DNA of 64,000 bases from Rhodobacterales bacterium RIFCSPHIGHO2_02_FULL_62_130 (GTDB lineage Bacteria; Pseudomonadota; Alphaproteobacteria; Rhodobacterales; Rhodobacteraceae): contig MHZT01000048.1 of NCBI GenBank assembly GCA_001828855.1, forward strand, positions 124,001 through 188,000, written 5' to 3'. The number at the start of each line of letters is the position of its first letter. The first letter of the stretch is position 1. Shown here piece by piece: positions 51,419 to 60,342 of the stretch. A model generated the notes under the pieces. The model worked only from the letters and a program-made list of their open reading frames with translations. It was not told where the DNA came from and did not search any database. The position numbers and the translations under genes were made by a program.

Positions 51419-52476
51419 GCTGTGCGGCGCAGGCGACGGAACAGATAGGATTGCAGAGCCGATCCCATCAGCGCCGCGATGGACATAAGCAGCCCAGACA
51501 GGCCGGAAATCAGCATCCATGCCGTTTCGGACACACGCAAGGTGGTGCGGAACAGGCGGGCTTTGCCCAAGACCTCGGCCCGACCGATCAGGCGGGGACC
51601 AAGGGCTTCGGCGGCGGTGGCAAGGCTGCGGGCGTCTTTGGCATCATCGACAAGCGGCAGCAGGTGCAGGGCGGTGGTGGCATCGGTCGCGGCGCGCAGG
51701 CGTTCAAGATCGCTCAGGGTGGCGGTCAGCGGGGCGAAGGCATCGGCGCGGATGGCGGCGGATATATCATCGACAGAGCGCGCGGCGGGCAGGGCGGCCC
51801 AATCGACCCCCTCTTTCGCCGCCGCAATCGCCATATCGGCCAGCTTTGGCGACACCCTCCCCATCCGCCGCGCCAGTTTGGCAAGGCTTGCCCCCGCCTT
51901 CACCACCACCGAAGTTCCACCCGAGGCCAGCACCGCCGCCGTGGCCCCCAAGCCCACCACCGACAGCGCCAAGTCGATCTGGTCGATGGGGTCGCCGCTG
52001 ACATAGGCCACGCCTGCGCGGGTCACTCCGGCGATGTCGCCAACGGGCGTCAGCGCGACCGGAGCCTGGCACATCATCCCCTGCGACAGCGAGCATTGCG
52101 CCGGGTCATAGGCGCAAAGGGCGCAGGCGCTGGCTTGCGACAGCAGGCTGAAGTCATCGGCGCGCGCCTCGGATAGGCGGCGCAACAGGCTGACGGGCAG
52201 GGCTATGCCGCGCTCGGCCACCAGATCTGTCAGCGCATCCAGCGCCAGCCAATTGCGCGGCGTTTCCTGCAGCCGCGTCTCGATCAGCGCCGCCAGCCGT
52301 TCGGGTGTGGCGTCGGTGGCCAGCACGGCATCTGTGGCCGCGATGATCTCATCCGCCGCGGCCGTTCGAATAGCCGTCAGCGTCGGGTCCGACAACACGC
52401 GCAGGGTGCTAACTCCGGTCGCGGCAAGCGATCCGATCAGGACCACCAGCATCCCCAACCGGACCAGCCGCCGCAT
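51406..52476 (-). CDS. Uncharacterised two-TM protein
   Basis: A 356-residue protein with an N-terminal helix (MLVVLIGSLAATGVSTL), a long Ala-rich helical domain and a C-terminal helix (WMLISGLSGLLMSIAALMGSAL) ending in basic residues. A Cys-rich patch ACALCAYDPAQCSLSQGMMC lies in the middle and would be periplasmic. A short hydrophobic stretch near residues 170-195 might be a third helix. It starts at an ATGA overlap with the GIY-YIG gene stop. I recognise no family beyond similar Rhodobacterales hypotheticals. Confidence 0.72.
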   Translation of the reverse strand: MRRLVRLGMLVVLIGSLAATGVSTLRVLSDPTLTAIRTAAADEIIAATDAVLATDATPERLAALIETRLQETPRNWLALDALTDLVAERGIALPVSLLRRLSEARADDFSLLSQASACALCAYDPAQCSLSQGMMCQAPVALTPVGDIAGVTRAGVAYVSGDPIDQIDLALSVVGLGATAAVLASGGTSVVVKAGASLAKLARRMGRVSPKLADMAIAAAKEGVDWAALPAARSVDDISAAIRADAFAPLTATLSDLERLRAATDATTALHLLPLVDDAKDARSLATAAEALGPRLIGRAEVLGKARLFRTTLRVSETAWMLISGLSGLLMSIAALMGSALQSYLFRRLRRTAKGA

Positions 52477-52502
52477 CAGATATGACGCGAGCGGATCATG
52501 CC
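52476..52502. repeat. Direct repeat copy 1: duplicated trpS 3' end fused to the GIY-YIG gene
   Basis: This copy matches 52851-52877 at 26 of 27 bases, the only difference being the third base of the last codon. On the minus strand it encodes GMIRSRHI plus the stop. It is now the C-terminus of the GIY-YIG protein and keeps the ATGA junction to the next gene. Confidence 0.9.
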
Positions 52503-52799
52503 ACTCTGCCTGCGATGAGTACGATTATAGCCAATCATAGGATCATTTGATCCGTGTTCGACGATCAAGACGCCTTCCATGCGAGACACGTCACCCACGT
52601 TGTCACTCTCAAAAAGAATGTCTTTCTTCAAAGTAAGGCTTAACAACTCTTCTTTGCTGAAGTCTTCTTCAACCAATTTGTTGTTCCAAGACCCGAAATA
52701 GCGAAGTGAGTGACCGCCGCTTCCGACGTCCTTGCCGATGTAAATTTTCCCGTTGGGAAATGTGATCCTGTAAACGACATAAGCAAAGTGCTTGGACAT
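52476..52799 (-). CDS. GIY-YIG nuclease family protein (homing-type insertion)
   Basis: A 107-residue protein starting MSKHFAYVVYRITFPNGKIYIG, the GIY-YIG catalytic strand pair. LRYFGSW follows, then a likely catalytic Glu in RMEGVLIVEHG, and a GYN end motif after NDPMI. The last eight residues are encoded by a duplicated trpS tail. The gene is visibly AT-richer than both neighbours. The ATG at 52799 has AGGA at suitable spacing; ATG at 52805 is the alternative. Stand-alone GIY-YIG genes often act as homing endonucleases. The location fits such a role, but cleavage is inferred. Confidence 0.8.
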   Translation of the reverse strand: MSKHFAYVVYRITFPNGKIYIGKDVGSGGHSLRYFGSWNNKLVEEDFSKEELLSLTLKKDILFESDNVGDVSRMEGVLIVEHGSNDPMIGYNRTHRRQSGMIRSRHI

Positions 52800-52850
52800 C
52801 AGCATTGTCCTAAGAATGAAGCCCGCCCGACAACTCGGAGGGGCCTTACC

Positions 52851-52877
52851 TCACATATGACGCGAGCGGATCATGCC
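52851..52877. repeat. Direct repeat copy 2: native 3' end of trpS
   Basis: The last eight codons and stop of trpS (GMIRSRHM), matched at 26 of 27 bases by 52476-52502. The spacing between copies is 375 bp, a multiple of three. The unique DNA in between (52503-52850) holds only the GIY-YIG gene and its ribosome site. Confidence 0.9.
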
Positions 52878-53894
52878 CATGATCTCGTAGACCTCGTCCA
52901 CGATGGGGCGGGCGATGGCGTCGGCGCGGGCGGCGCCTTCGCCAAGGATGCGGTCGATCTCGGCGGGGTCTTTCATCAGGCGGGTCATCTCGGAGGTGAT
53001 CGGCGACAGCTTTGCCACCGCCAGATCGGCCAGCGCCGGTTTGAAGGTGCCGAACTGTGCGCCTGCGAAATCCTTGATGACCTGCGCGGGGGTATGGCCT
53101 GCGAGGGCTGCATAGATATTCACAAGATTTTTCGCCTCGGGGCGGTCTTTCAGGCCGTCCAGATGCTCGGGCAGCGGTTCGGCGTCGGTCTTGGCCTTGC
53201 GGATTTTCTTGGAAATGGTGTCGGCGTCATCGGTCAGGTTGATGCGCGACTGATCCGAGGGATCGGATTTCGACATCTTCGAGGTGCCATCGCGCAAAGA
53301 CATCACCCGCGTTGCCGCCCCTTCGATCACAGGTTCGACAACGGGGAAGTAATTCACCCCGAAGTCCTTGTTGAACTTGATCGCAATGTCGCGGCACAGC
53401 TCAAGGTGCTGTTTCTGGTCTTCGCCCACTGGCACATGCGTGGCCTTGTAGGCCAGAATGTCGGCGGCCATCAGAGCGGGATAGGCAAACAGGCCCAAGG
53501 ACACGTTTTCGGAATTCTTCCCCGCCTTATCCTTGAACTGGGTCATCCGGCTCATCCAGCCCATGCGGGCTACACAGTTGAAAATCCAGCCCAATTCGAC
53601 ATGGGCCGTCACCTGCGACTGGTTGAACAGCACAGATCGCGCCGGATCAATGCCGGCGGCGATAAAGCCTGCAGCGGCTTCGCGCGTGGCGTGGCGCAGC
53701 TTGGCCGGGTCTTGCCAGACGGTGATCGCGTGCATGTCCACAAGGCAATAGATCGTCTCGATCCCCTCGTCCTGCTTTTCGACAAAGCGTTTCAGGGCGC
53801 CAAGATAGTTGCCAAGGGTCAACCCGCCCGAGGGCTGAATCCCCGAGAAAATGCGGGTCGGGAAGGTCTGAGGCGTTTGGACCGGCTCGGACAT
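52851..53894 (-). CDS. trpS: Tryptophanyl-tRNA synthetase
   Basis: A 347-residue class I synthetase. The HIGH-equivalent region is [19 protein letters not shown] and the KMSKS loop is KMSKSDPSD near residue 197; [15 protein letters not shown] is also diagnostic. GGAG lies before the ATG at 53894, preferred to an ATG 12 bases upstream. The gene is full length. Its last eight codons are duplicated beyond the GIY-YIG gene, so the 3' end appears to have been rebuilt by the insertion. Confidence 0.95.
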   Translation of the reverse strand: MSEPVQTPQTFPTRIFSGIQPSGGLTLGNYLGALKRFVEKQDEGIETIYCLVDMHAITVWQDPAKLRHATREAAAGFIAAGIDPARSVLFNQSQVTAHVELGWIFNCVARMGWMSRMTQFKDKAGKNSENVSLGLFAYPALMAADILAYKATHVPVGEDQKQHLELCRDIAIKFNKDFGVNYFPVVEPVIEGAATRVMSLRDGTSKMSKSDPSDQSRINLTDDADTISKKIRKAKTDAEPLPEHLDGLKDRPEAKNLVNIYAALAGHTPAQVIKDFAGAQFGTFKPALADLAVAKLSPITSEMTRLMKDPAEIDRILGEGAARADAIARPIVDEVYEIMGMIRSRHM

Positions 53895-53979
53895 GGGGAA
53901 CTCCATCTGGAAAATGCTGCGCTTAGGGCTTATCGCTGCAAGGAAGGGGCGTCAATGAAGGCGCCCGGAAAGAGGCAAG

Positions 53980-54663
53980 ATGCAAGACCGGAATGCACCC
54001 CCGTTGAACCCGCTGCCCCCCGTGGTCTGGCTGCTGGCGCTGCCGATGATCGTGCTGGAGGTGGCCTTCAGCCTTGGCGCGGCGGGCGTCGTGGGCGGGC
54101 CGCAAGCGATCGGCTGGCGCAATGCCGCGATTGAACAGTTCGGGGTCTGGCCGGATTACTGGCGCGAGCAATATGCTTTGGGGGCATTGGATTTCGAGCT
54201 GCTGGCGCGTTTCATCGCCTATCCCTTCCTGCACATCAGCTTGTCGCAGGCGCTTTTTGCCATCGTGATCGTGCTGGCCTTGGGCAAGTTTGTCGGCGAG
54301 ATTTTTCGGTGGTGGGCGGTGCTGGTGGTGTTTTTTGCCAGCGCCATCGCGGGGGGGCTGGTCTATGCCTCGATCCCTGCGATCCGCCCGCCGCTGTTCG
54401 GGGCCTATCCGGGGGATTACGGTCTGATCGGGGCGTTCACGTTTCTGTTGTGGGTCAAGCTGGCAGGTACGGGAACAAGCCAGTTCCGCGCCTTTTCGAT
54501 GATCGGTTTTCTGATGGTGGTGCAACTGCTGTTCGGGTTGCTGTTCGGTGGTGGCTATGAATGGGTTGCTGATTTTGTAGGCTTTGCCACCGGATTCGTG
54601 CTGTCCTCCGTGGTCAGCCCGGGGGGCTGGCGACATATGGTAGAGCGTATCCGTCAGCGCTGA
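53980..54663 (+). CDS. Rhomboid-fold membrane protein, catalytic residues missing
   Basis: A 227-residue polytopic protein with rhomboid order: helices with FIAYPFLHISLSQALFAI, then GAYPGDYGLIGAF where active rhomboids have GASGxxxGLxGA, and ADFVGFATGF where they have AHxxGFxxGF. The serine is Tyr143 and the histidine Asp198, so proteolysis is not expected. It probably acts as a pseudoprotease in the inner membrane. AGAGG lies before the ATG. It is divergent from trpS and overlaps murJ convergently by ten bases. Confidence 0.82.
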   Translation: MQDRNAPPLNPLPPVVWLLALPMIVLEVAFSLGAAGVVGGPQAIGWRNAAIEQFGVWPDYWREQYALGALDFELLARFIAYPFLHISLSQALFAIVIVLALGKFVGEIFRWWAVLVVFFASAIAGGLVYASIPAIRPPLFGAYPGDYGLIGAFTFLLWVKLAGTGTSQFRAFSMIGFLMVVQLLFGLLFGGGYEWVADFVGFATGFVLSSVVSPGGWRHMVERIRQR

Positions 54664-56195
54664 CGCCGCAACCTTTTGAAATCGGACAGCCGGAAGGCCC
54701 CGATCATGGCACCTGTGCCGAAATAGGTGACAATGCCCAAACCGATCAACCCCGCAAGGCCCGCATAGCGCCAACCGGGGCTGGCCAGAATATCGCCCAT
54801 CAGGCTGGCCGCGCCCCATAGCACCGCCCCCATCAGGGCAGAGGCCAGCACGATCCGCGGCGCGCGGGTGCGGAAACGGTCGTCCAGCCGCGCCTCATCC
54901 CCCATCTTGCGCGATCCGATCCAAAGCTGTGCCGCCATGATCCAGCCTGCAAGGGTGGTGGCAAGGGCGGCGGCGGCAAAGCCGATCAGTGGCATCAGCC
55001 CCACCGCAATCGCGGCGTTCAGCACCATCGACACCACGGCAAAGCGGAACGGGCTGCGGGTGTCTTCGCGGGCATAGTATAGGGGCTGCAAAACCTTATG
55101 CAGCACGAAGGCGGGCAGGCCCGCGCCATAGATCGCCAGCACAAGCGCGGTGGCGGCGGTGTCATTCGCCCCGAAGGCTCCGCGTTCATAAAGCACAGAC
55201 GTCAGCGGCTCCGCGATGGCAATCAATGCCACGGCGGCAGGCAGGGTCAGTGCCAGCGCAAATTCGGTGCCACGGTTGAAACTGGCGCGGCCACCTTCCG
55301 CATCGCCCGCGCGCAGGCGGCGCGACAGGTCGGGCAGAAGGACTGTGCCGATGGCGATGCCCACCACGCCCAAGGGCAGTTGGTAAAGCCGGTCGGCATA
55401 GACAAGCCACGACACCGCACCTTCGGTGTAGCTGGCGACCTGACGGCCCACCAGCAGGTTGATCTGCACCACCCCGCCTGCCAGAACGGCAGGGGCAGCG
55501 ATCATCGCCAGACGTTTCAAGTCAGGCGTGAAATGCGGCAGGCGCGGGGTAAAGCGCAGGCCCAGACGGTGGGCCGAAACCCATGTAAAGGCCAGTTGCG
55601 CCACCCCCGTCACCGGCACACACCACGCCAGCGTCAGCCCCATGTCCCAGCCGATCCACGCCGCCAGCCACATGGCGGCAATGAAGATCAGGTTCATCAG
55701 AACGGGGACGACTCCGGCCTCGGTAAAGTGGCCATAGGCGTTCAGAACTCCCGACAGCAGGGCGACTAGGCTGATGAACAGGATATAGTTGAAGCCGATC
55801 TGGCCATAGGTCACCGCCAGATCGAACCGAACATCCCCCGCGAAACCCGAGGCCATGGCCCAGACCAGCCACGGCATCGCGAGGGTTCCGATCACCGAGA
55901 ACACGATCAGAATCGCTGCCAGCCCGTTGAAGGCATCGCGGGCAAAACCGGTGGCGTCCTCACCGCCCTCAAGCTTTTTGGCAAACATCGGCACGAAGGC
56001 CATGTTGAAGGCACCTTCGGCGAAGAAACGGCGGAACATGTTGGGCAGGGAGAACGCGACGTTGAAGGCATCGGCCACCGGCCCCGCGCCAAGGTAAGCC
56101 GCCATCATCATGTCGCGCGCAAAGCCCGCGCCGCGTGACAGCAGGGTCCAGCCGCCGACGGTCAGGATAGAGCGGAACAGGCTTATGGGTTTCAT
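54654..56195 (-). CDS. murJ: Lipid II flippase MurJ
   Basis: A 513-residue MOP-superfamily flippase with about fourteen helices. Diagnostic segments are SRGAGFARDMMMAAYLGAGPVADAFNVAFSLPNMFRRFFAEGAF near the N-terminus and GTVLLPDLSRRLRAGD in the middle. It moves lipid II across the inner membrane for peptidoglycan synthesis. It lies downstream of glnD with 81 bp between, which contain repeat copy D. The start at 56195 matches the usual N-terminus MKPISLFRS. Confidence 0.94.
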   Translation of the reverse strand: MKPISLFRSILTVGGWTLLSRGAGFARDMMMAAYLGAGPVADAFNVAFSLPNMFRRFFAEGAFNMAFVPMFAKKLEGGEDATGFARDAFNGLAAILIVFSVIGTLAMPWLVWAMASGFAGDVRFDLAVTYGQIGFNYILFISLVALLSGVLNAYGHFTEAGVVPVLMNLIFIAAMWLAAWIGWDMGLTLAWCVPVTGVAQLAFTWVSAHRLGLRFTPRLPHFTPDLKRLAMIAAPAVLAGGVVQINLLVGRQVASYTEGAVSWLVYADRLYQLPLGVVGIAIGTVLLPDLSRRLRAGDAEGGRASFNRGTEFALALTLPAAVALIAIAEPLTSVLYERGAFGANDTAATALVLAIYGAGLPAFVLHKVLQPLYYAREDTRSPFRFAVVSMVLNAAIAVGLMPLIGFAAAALATTLAGWIMAAQLWIGSRKMGDEARLDDRFRTRAPRIVLASALMGAVLWGAASLMGDILASPGWRYAGLAGLIGLGIVTYFGTGAMIGAFRLSDFKRLRRQR

Positions 56196-56217
56196 GGCAG
56201 GTCTTTCGTGGCAGGCG

Positions 56218-56269
56218 GCGGGGGTTTCACACCCCCGCACCCCCGTGGAGTATTTGGGCCAAGATGAAA
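56218..56269 (-). repeat. Dispersed intergenic repeat, copy D, with hairpin
   Basis: On the minus strand TTTCATCTTGGCCCAAATAC is followed by TCCACGGGGGT and then by an 8-bp hairpin (GCGGGGGT/ACCCCCGC, 56218-56238). It lies in sense eight bases after the glnD stop. It shares the hairpin type with copy C. Confidence 0.75.
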
Positions 56270-56276
56270 GTGGCGG

Positions 56277-59066
56277 TCAGCTTGCGTTTTGCGCGCGTTC
56301 GGCACCTTCGGCAATGGCTTGGCGCAGCTTTTTGTCCAGCGCCTCTTGACGGTGTTTGGCGTGGAGTTTCAGGCCGAACATATCCTTGACGTAGAAGGCG
56401 TCCACCACCTGCGCGCCGAAGGTCGCGATTACGGCGCTGGCGATGTAGATGTTGTTGGCGGCCAGCGTGCGGGTCAGGTCATAAAGCAGTCCGGGGCGGT
56501 CGCGGGTATCGACCTCGATGATGGTGTAGATTTCCGAGCCTTCGTTGTCGAAGGTGATATGGGTGGGAAAGCGGAATTCGCGTTCGCGCTTCTTCACCTT
56601 GTCACGTCCGGCAAGGGCTTCGCGCGGGAGGACTTCTCCCTTCAGAGTTTTCTCGATCATGCCGCGCAGGCGGGGCAGGCGGGCGACCTCGTAGGGCTTG
56701 CCGTCGCTGTCCTGTATCCAGAACACCGGCGTCGCGTAGCCATCCTTTGAGGTGTAGGTGCGGGCATCGACGACGTTCGCGCCTACCAGCGCCAAAGCTC
56801 CGGCAAGGCGTGAAAAGATGCCAGGGTGGTCTGCAAGGGCAAAGCAGGCGCGGGTGGCGTCGCGCTGCGGTTCGGGGTGCAGGTCGATGCGAATCTCGTC
56901 ATCGCCCAGACCTTGCAGCAGGCGGGCGAATATTTCCTGCGCGTCGGTCGAAAGGCCCTGCCAATAGGGCAGGTAGTGGCGGTTCTTTTCGGCAGCAATC
57001 GCTTCGGGGGGCCAGTCGGTCAGGCGGGCGGCAAGGGCGGCCTTGGCCTCGTCCTCGCGCTTGTCACGGTTGACGTTTTCAAGCCCGTCTTCCAGCGCCT
57101 CGGCGGTCAGGCTGTAAAGCTGGCGCAGTAGCATGGCCTTCCAGTTGTTCCATGTTGTCGGGCCAACGCCGCGAATATCGCAGACCGTCAGCACCGTCAG
57201 CAGGTCCAGTCGTTTGCGGGTCTTCACCGCCTTGGCAAAGTCGCGCACCGTGCGCGGATCGCCGATGTCGCGTTTTTGCGCCATGTCGGACATCAGCAGG
57301 TGATAGCGCACCAGCCATTCGACGGTTTCACATTCCTCGGCATCAAGCCCAAGGCGCGGGCAGATCCGACGCGCGATCTGTGCGCCGATGATCGAGTGAT
57401 CCTCGGGGCGGCCCTTGCCAATGTCATGCATCAGAAGCGCGATATACATCACCTTGCGGTTGATGCCGGCCTTGAGGATGCCGGAGGCTACTGGCAATTC
57501 CTCGACCAACTCACCCCGTTCGATCTGTGCCAGCACAGAGATGGTCTGGATGATGTGTTCGTCCACCGTGTAGTGGTGATAGACGTTGAACTGCATCATC
57601 GCGACGATGTTTTCAAACTCGGGGATAAAGGCCGAAAGCACGCCCAGTTCGTTCATCCGGCGCAGGGATCGTTCGGGGTTGCCGTGTTTCAGCAGCAGGT
57701 CGATGAACAGGCGCACGGCTTCGGGGTTATGGCGGAGGTCTTCGTCGATCAGGTCCAGGTTGGAGGCGATCAGCCGCATGATATTGGGGTGCAGCAAATA
57801 GCCCGTCCGCAACGCCTCTTCAAACACGCGCAGCAGGTTCAGCGGGTCTTGCAGGAATTTCGCGGGGTCGGCCACGTCGATGCGGCCTTGGCGCAGCTTG
57901 AAGCCTGCGCGCACGCGTTTGCGGGTGAAAAAGCCCATCAGGCTGGCTTCGGGCTTGGCGTGGCGGGCCTCAAGCTCGGTCAGGAAGATGCGGGTCAACT
58001 CGCCGACGCGGGTGGCGTGGCGGAAGTAATCCTGCATGAAATGTTCGACCGCGCGTCGCCCCGCGCTGTCGCGGTAACCCATGCGGGCGGCAACCTCGAC
58101 CTGCAGATCGAAGGTCAACTGATCCATCGCGCGGTTGGTGATGTAATGCAGATGGCAGCGCGCGGCCCACAGGAAATTCTCGGCGCGCTCGAACGTATCG
58201 TATTCCTCGCGGGTCAGCAGGCCCGCGCCGACTAGCCCTGCGGCGGATGGCACACGGTGCAGGTATTTGCCGATCCAGTAGAGCGTTTGCAAATCGCGCA
58301 AACCGCCCTTGGCCTCTTTGACGTTGGGTTCCAGCACATAGCGCTGCCCGCCCTGGCGTTTGTGACGTTCGGCCCGTTCGGCAAGTTTGGCTTCGATGAA
58401 TTCGGGGCCGGAGTTGCGGAACAGATCGGACCACAGCTTTTTGTCCAGCTCGTCCGCCAAGGGCGCATGGCCTGCGATATAGCGGTGTTCCAGCAGGGCG
58501 GTGCGGATGGTGATATCCTCGCGCCCCAGACGGATGCAGTCTTTGACGGTGCGGCTGGCATGGCCGACCTTCAGTTTCAGATCCCACAGCATATAGAGCA
58601 TGGATTCGATGACGGATTCCGCCCAGGGCGTCGTTTTCCACGGCGTCAGGAATAGCAGGTCGACATCGGAATGGGGGGCCATCTCGGCGCGGCCAAAGCC
58701 GCCCACGGCCAGCACGGCGATCCGTTCGGATTCTGTGGGGTTGGCCAGAGGGTGCAGGTAGGTGCAGGCTACTTTCAGAGCGGTGATCACCAGCACATCG
58801 GTCAGATAGGCCTGCGCGCGGACCAGCAAACGGGCATCGGTGGGACGTTCCAGAAAGGCAGCGGACAGGGCGGTGCTGGCGGCTGTCTTCGCCTCGGTCA
58901 TATGGCGGACGGCGGTGGCGCGGATGCTGCGGGGCTCGGGGTTGGCGGCGATGTCTGCGGCAATGCCTGCAAGCAAAAGGCCGCCGTCGATGATATCGGC
59001 TGGCGGTATCAGGGTGTCGGCCCCGGACAACGCCGGAGCCACAGTCAAATATCGGGAGGCGGGCAT
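56277..59066 (-). CDS. glnD: [Protein-PII] uridylyltransferase/uridylyl-removing enzyme
   Basis: A 929-residue nitrogen sensor that modifies PII proteins. Domains in order are the nucleotidyltransferase (GGFGRAEMAPHSDVDLLFL near residue 120), the HD hydrolase domain (HDIGKGRPEDHS near residue 535), and two ACT domains at the C-terminus (LADHPGIFSRLAGALAL and DRPGLLYDLTRTLA) that sense glutamine. The start at 59066 gives the usual length; a longer in-frame extension would run into the upstream gene. It lies 19 bases downstream of the LppC-like gene. Confidence 0.95.
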   Translation of the reverse strand: MPASRYLTVAPALSGADTLIPPADIIDGGLLLAGIAADIAANPEPRSIRATAVRHMTEAKTAASTALSAAFLERPTDARLLVRAQAYLTDVLVITALKVACTYLHPLANPTESERIAVLAVGGFGRAEMAPHSDVDLLFLTPWKTTPWAESVIESMLYMLWDLKLKVGHASRTVKDCIRLGREDITIRTALLEHRYIAGHAPLADELDKKLWSDLFRNSGPEFIEAKLAERAERHKRQGGQRYVLEPNVKEAKGGLRDLQTLYWIGKYLHRVPSAAGLVGAGLLTREEYDTFERAENFLWAARCHLHYITNRAMDQLTFDLQVEVAARMGYRDSAGRRAVEHFMQDYFRHATRVGELTRIFLTELEARHAKPEASLMGFFTRKRVRAGFKLRQGRIDVADPAKFLQDPLNLLRVFEEALRTGYLLHPNIMRLIASNLDLIDEDLRHNPEAVRLFIDLLLKHGNPERSLRRMNELGVLSAFIPEFENIVAMMQFNVYHHYTVDEHIIQTISVLAQIERGELVEELPVASGILKAGINRKVMYIALLMHDIGKGRPEDHSIIGAQIARRICPRLGLDAEECETVEWLVRYHLLMSDMAQKRDIGDPRTVRDFAKAVKTRKRLDLLTVLTVCDIRGVGPTTWNNWKAMLLRQLYSLTAEALEDGLENVNRDKREDEAKAALAARLTDWPPEAIAAEKNRHYLPYWQGLSTDAQEIFARLLQGLGDDEIRIDLHPEPQRDATRACFALADHPGIFSRLAGALALVGANVVDARTYTSKDGYATPVFWIQDSDGKPYEVARLPRLRGMIEKTLKGEVLPREALAGRDKVKKREREFRFPTHITFDNEGSEIYTIIEVDTRDRPGLLYDLTRTLAANNIYIASAVIATFGAQVVDAFYVKDMFGLKLHAKHRQEALDKKLRQAIAEGAERAQNAS

Positions 59067-59085
59067 CGCAGGAGAGCCGCCCGGA

Positions 59086-60252
59086 TCAGGAACCGGCCCC
59101 GCCAAAGCTGCGCGGTGCGGCATCCACAACGACAACCTGCCCGCCGCGAATTTGCGCCACGGCCAGCCCGCGCTCATTGGTGCCATCGCCCCGCAGCCGG
59201 AAGATGCCGTTCACCCCGACAAAGCCCGCGCCTTGGGTCAGTGCCACTTTCGAGATCGGTCCTGCCGAACCTTGACGCGCCAGCGCACCGATTGCGGCGA
59301 TACCGTCATAGGCAAGGCCAGAAATCGGATGCGCGGCCTCGCCATAGGCGGCGGAATAGCGCGACTGGTATTGGGCATAAAGCGCAGGGTCCGGCAGCGC
59401 AAACCAGCCGCCCTGCACCCCCGGAAGGCCCAGCGTCGCGCTGGGAATATCCCAGCGCGTCAGGCCGATGAATTGGGTGGTGGCAGGCGACAGCCCGTTG
59501 TCAGCCAGCATCTGGCTGATCAGTGGCAGCGCCCCTGCGGTATCCGCGGTCAGGAAAATCGCCGAAGCCCCGCTGGACCGTGCCGAAGCCACGATGGCAG
59601 GGGCGGCCTGCACCACGCCGTTCTGGCTGAACTCATAGCTGCCCACCGCTACGACGGAACCGCCTGCCGCCGCCACACCCCGCTCGATCGCGGTCTTGCC
59701 CAATGCGCCTGCGGTGTTCTGATCATGCACGATCATGATCTTACCCTTGCCGTTTTTCACAGCATAGGAAGCAAGCCGCTGGGCGGTGTTCTGAAAGGTC
59801 GGCCCCAGCACGAAAACGTTGTTTCCGGCAATGTCCGGATTGTTCGAGAAGGCCAGCACATTGACGCCCGATGCCGCCACGGCCACGCCTGCGGCATTGG
59901 CCTCTTGCGCGTAGACGGGGCCAAGGATGACCTGCGCGCCTTCGGCGACGGCCTGCTCGGCCATGGCTTTGGCCTGAGCGGGCGATCCTGCGGTGTTGTA
60001 GACCCGCAGATCGATCTTCACACCTGCCAGATCGCCAATCGCCATCCGCGCCGCGTTTTGCAGGGACCGCGCCAGCAACTCGTCACTGGCCTGCCCCGAT
60101 CCGCCCGGAACCAGCAAAGCCACCTGCACCGCACCGCTGCCCGATTGCACGGTTGGCGTGGTTGTGGGCGTACAGGCCGCCAGTGCAAGGGCCGAAAGGG
60201 CAAAGACAACTTTGCCCAGCGACTTGCGGGCCTTGCTCAAAACGGACAACAT
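59086..60252 (-). CDS. Penicillin-binding protein activator (LppC/LpoA-like lipoprotein)
   Basis: A 388-residue outer-membrane lipoprotein of the LpoA C-terminal family with a periplasmic-binding-protein fold. The signal peptide ends in the lipobox LALAAC, with lipidation Cys near residue 27, and the core starts VQVALLVPGGSG. ILGPVYAQEANAAGVAV and the GLTRWDIPSA region follow. GAGGA precedes the ATG. It is divergent from rsmI, a conserved neighbourhood (lppC-rsmI-yraN) in Proteobacteria. Confidence 0.9.
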   Translation of the reverse strand: MLSVLSKARKSLGKVVFALSALALAACTPTTTPTVQSGSGAVQVALLVPGGSGQASDELLARSLQNAARMAIGDLAGVKIDLRVYNTAGSPAQAKAMAEQAVAEGAQVILGPVYAQEANAAGVAVAASGVNVLAFSNNPDIAGNNVFVLGPTFQNTAQRLASYAVKNGKGKIMIVHDQNTAGALGKTAIERGVAAAGGSVVAVGSYEFSQNGVVQAAPAIVASARSSGASAIFLTADTAGALPLISQMLADNGLSPATTQFIGLTRWDIPSATLGLPGVQGGWFALPDPALYAQYQSRYSAAYGEAAHPISGLAYDGIAAIGALARQGSAGPISKVALTQGAGFVGVNGIFRLRGDGTNERGLAVAQIRGGQVVVVDAAPRSFGGAGS

Positions 60253-60342
60253 AAGGAATTCCTCACTCTCTGGGGCGCAGACAATAGCGTCAAACCTAAG
60301 CGGTTCGGGGACGGAAGTAAACTTGCCAAGGAGGCAACGGGC

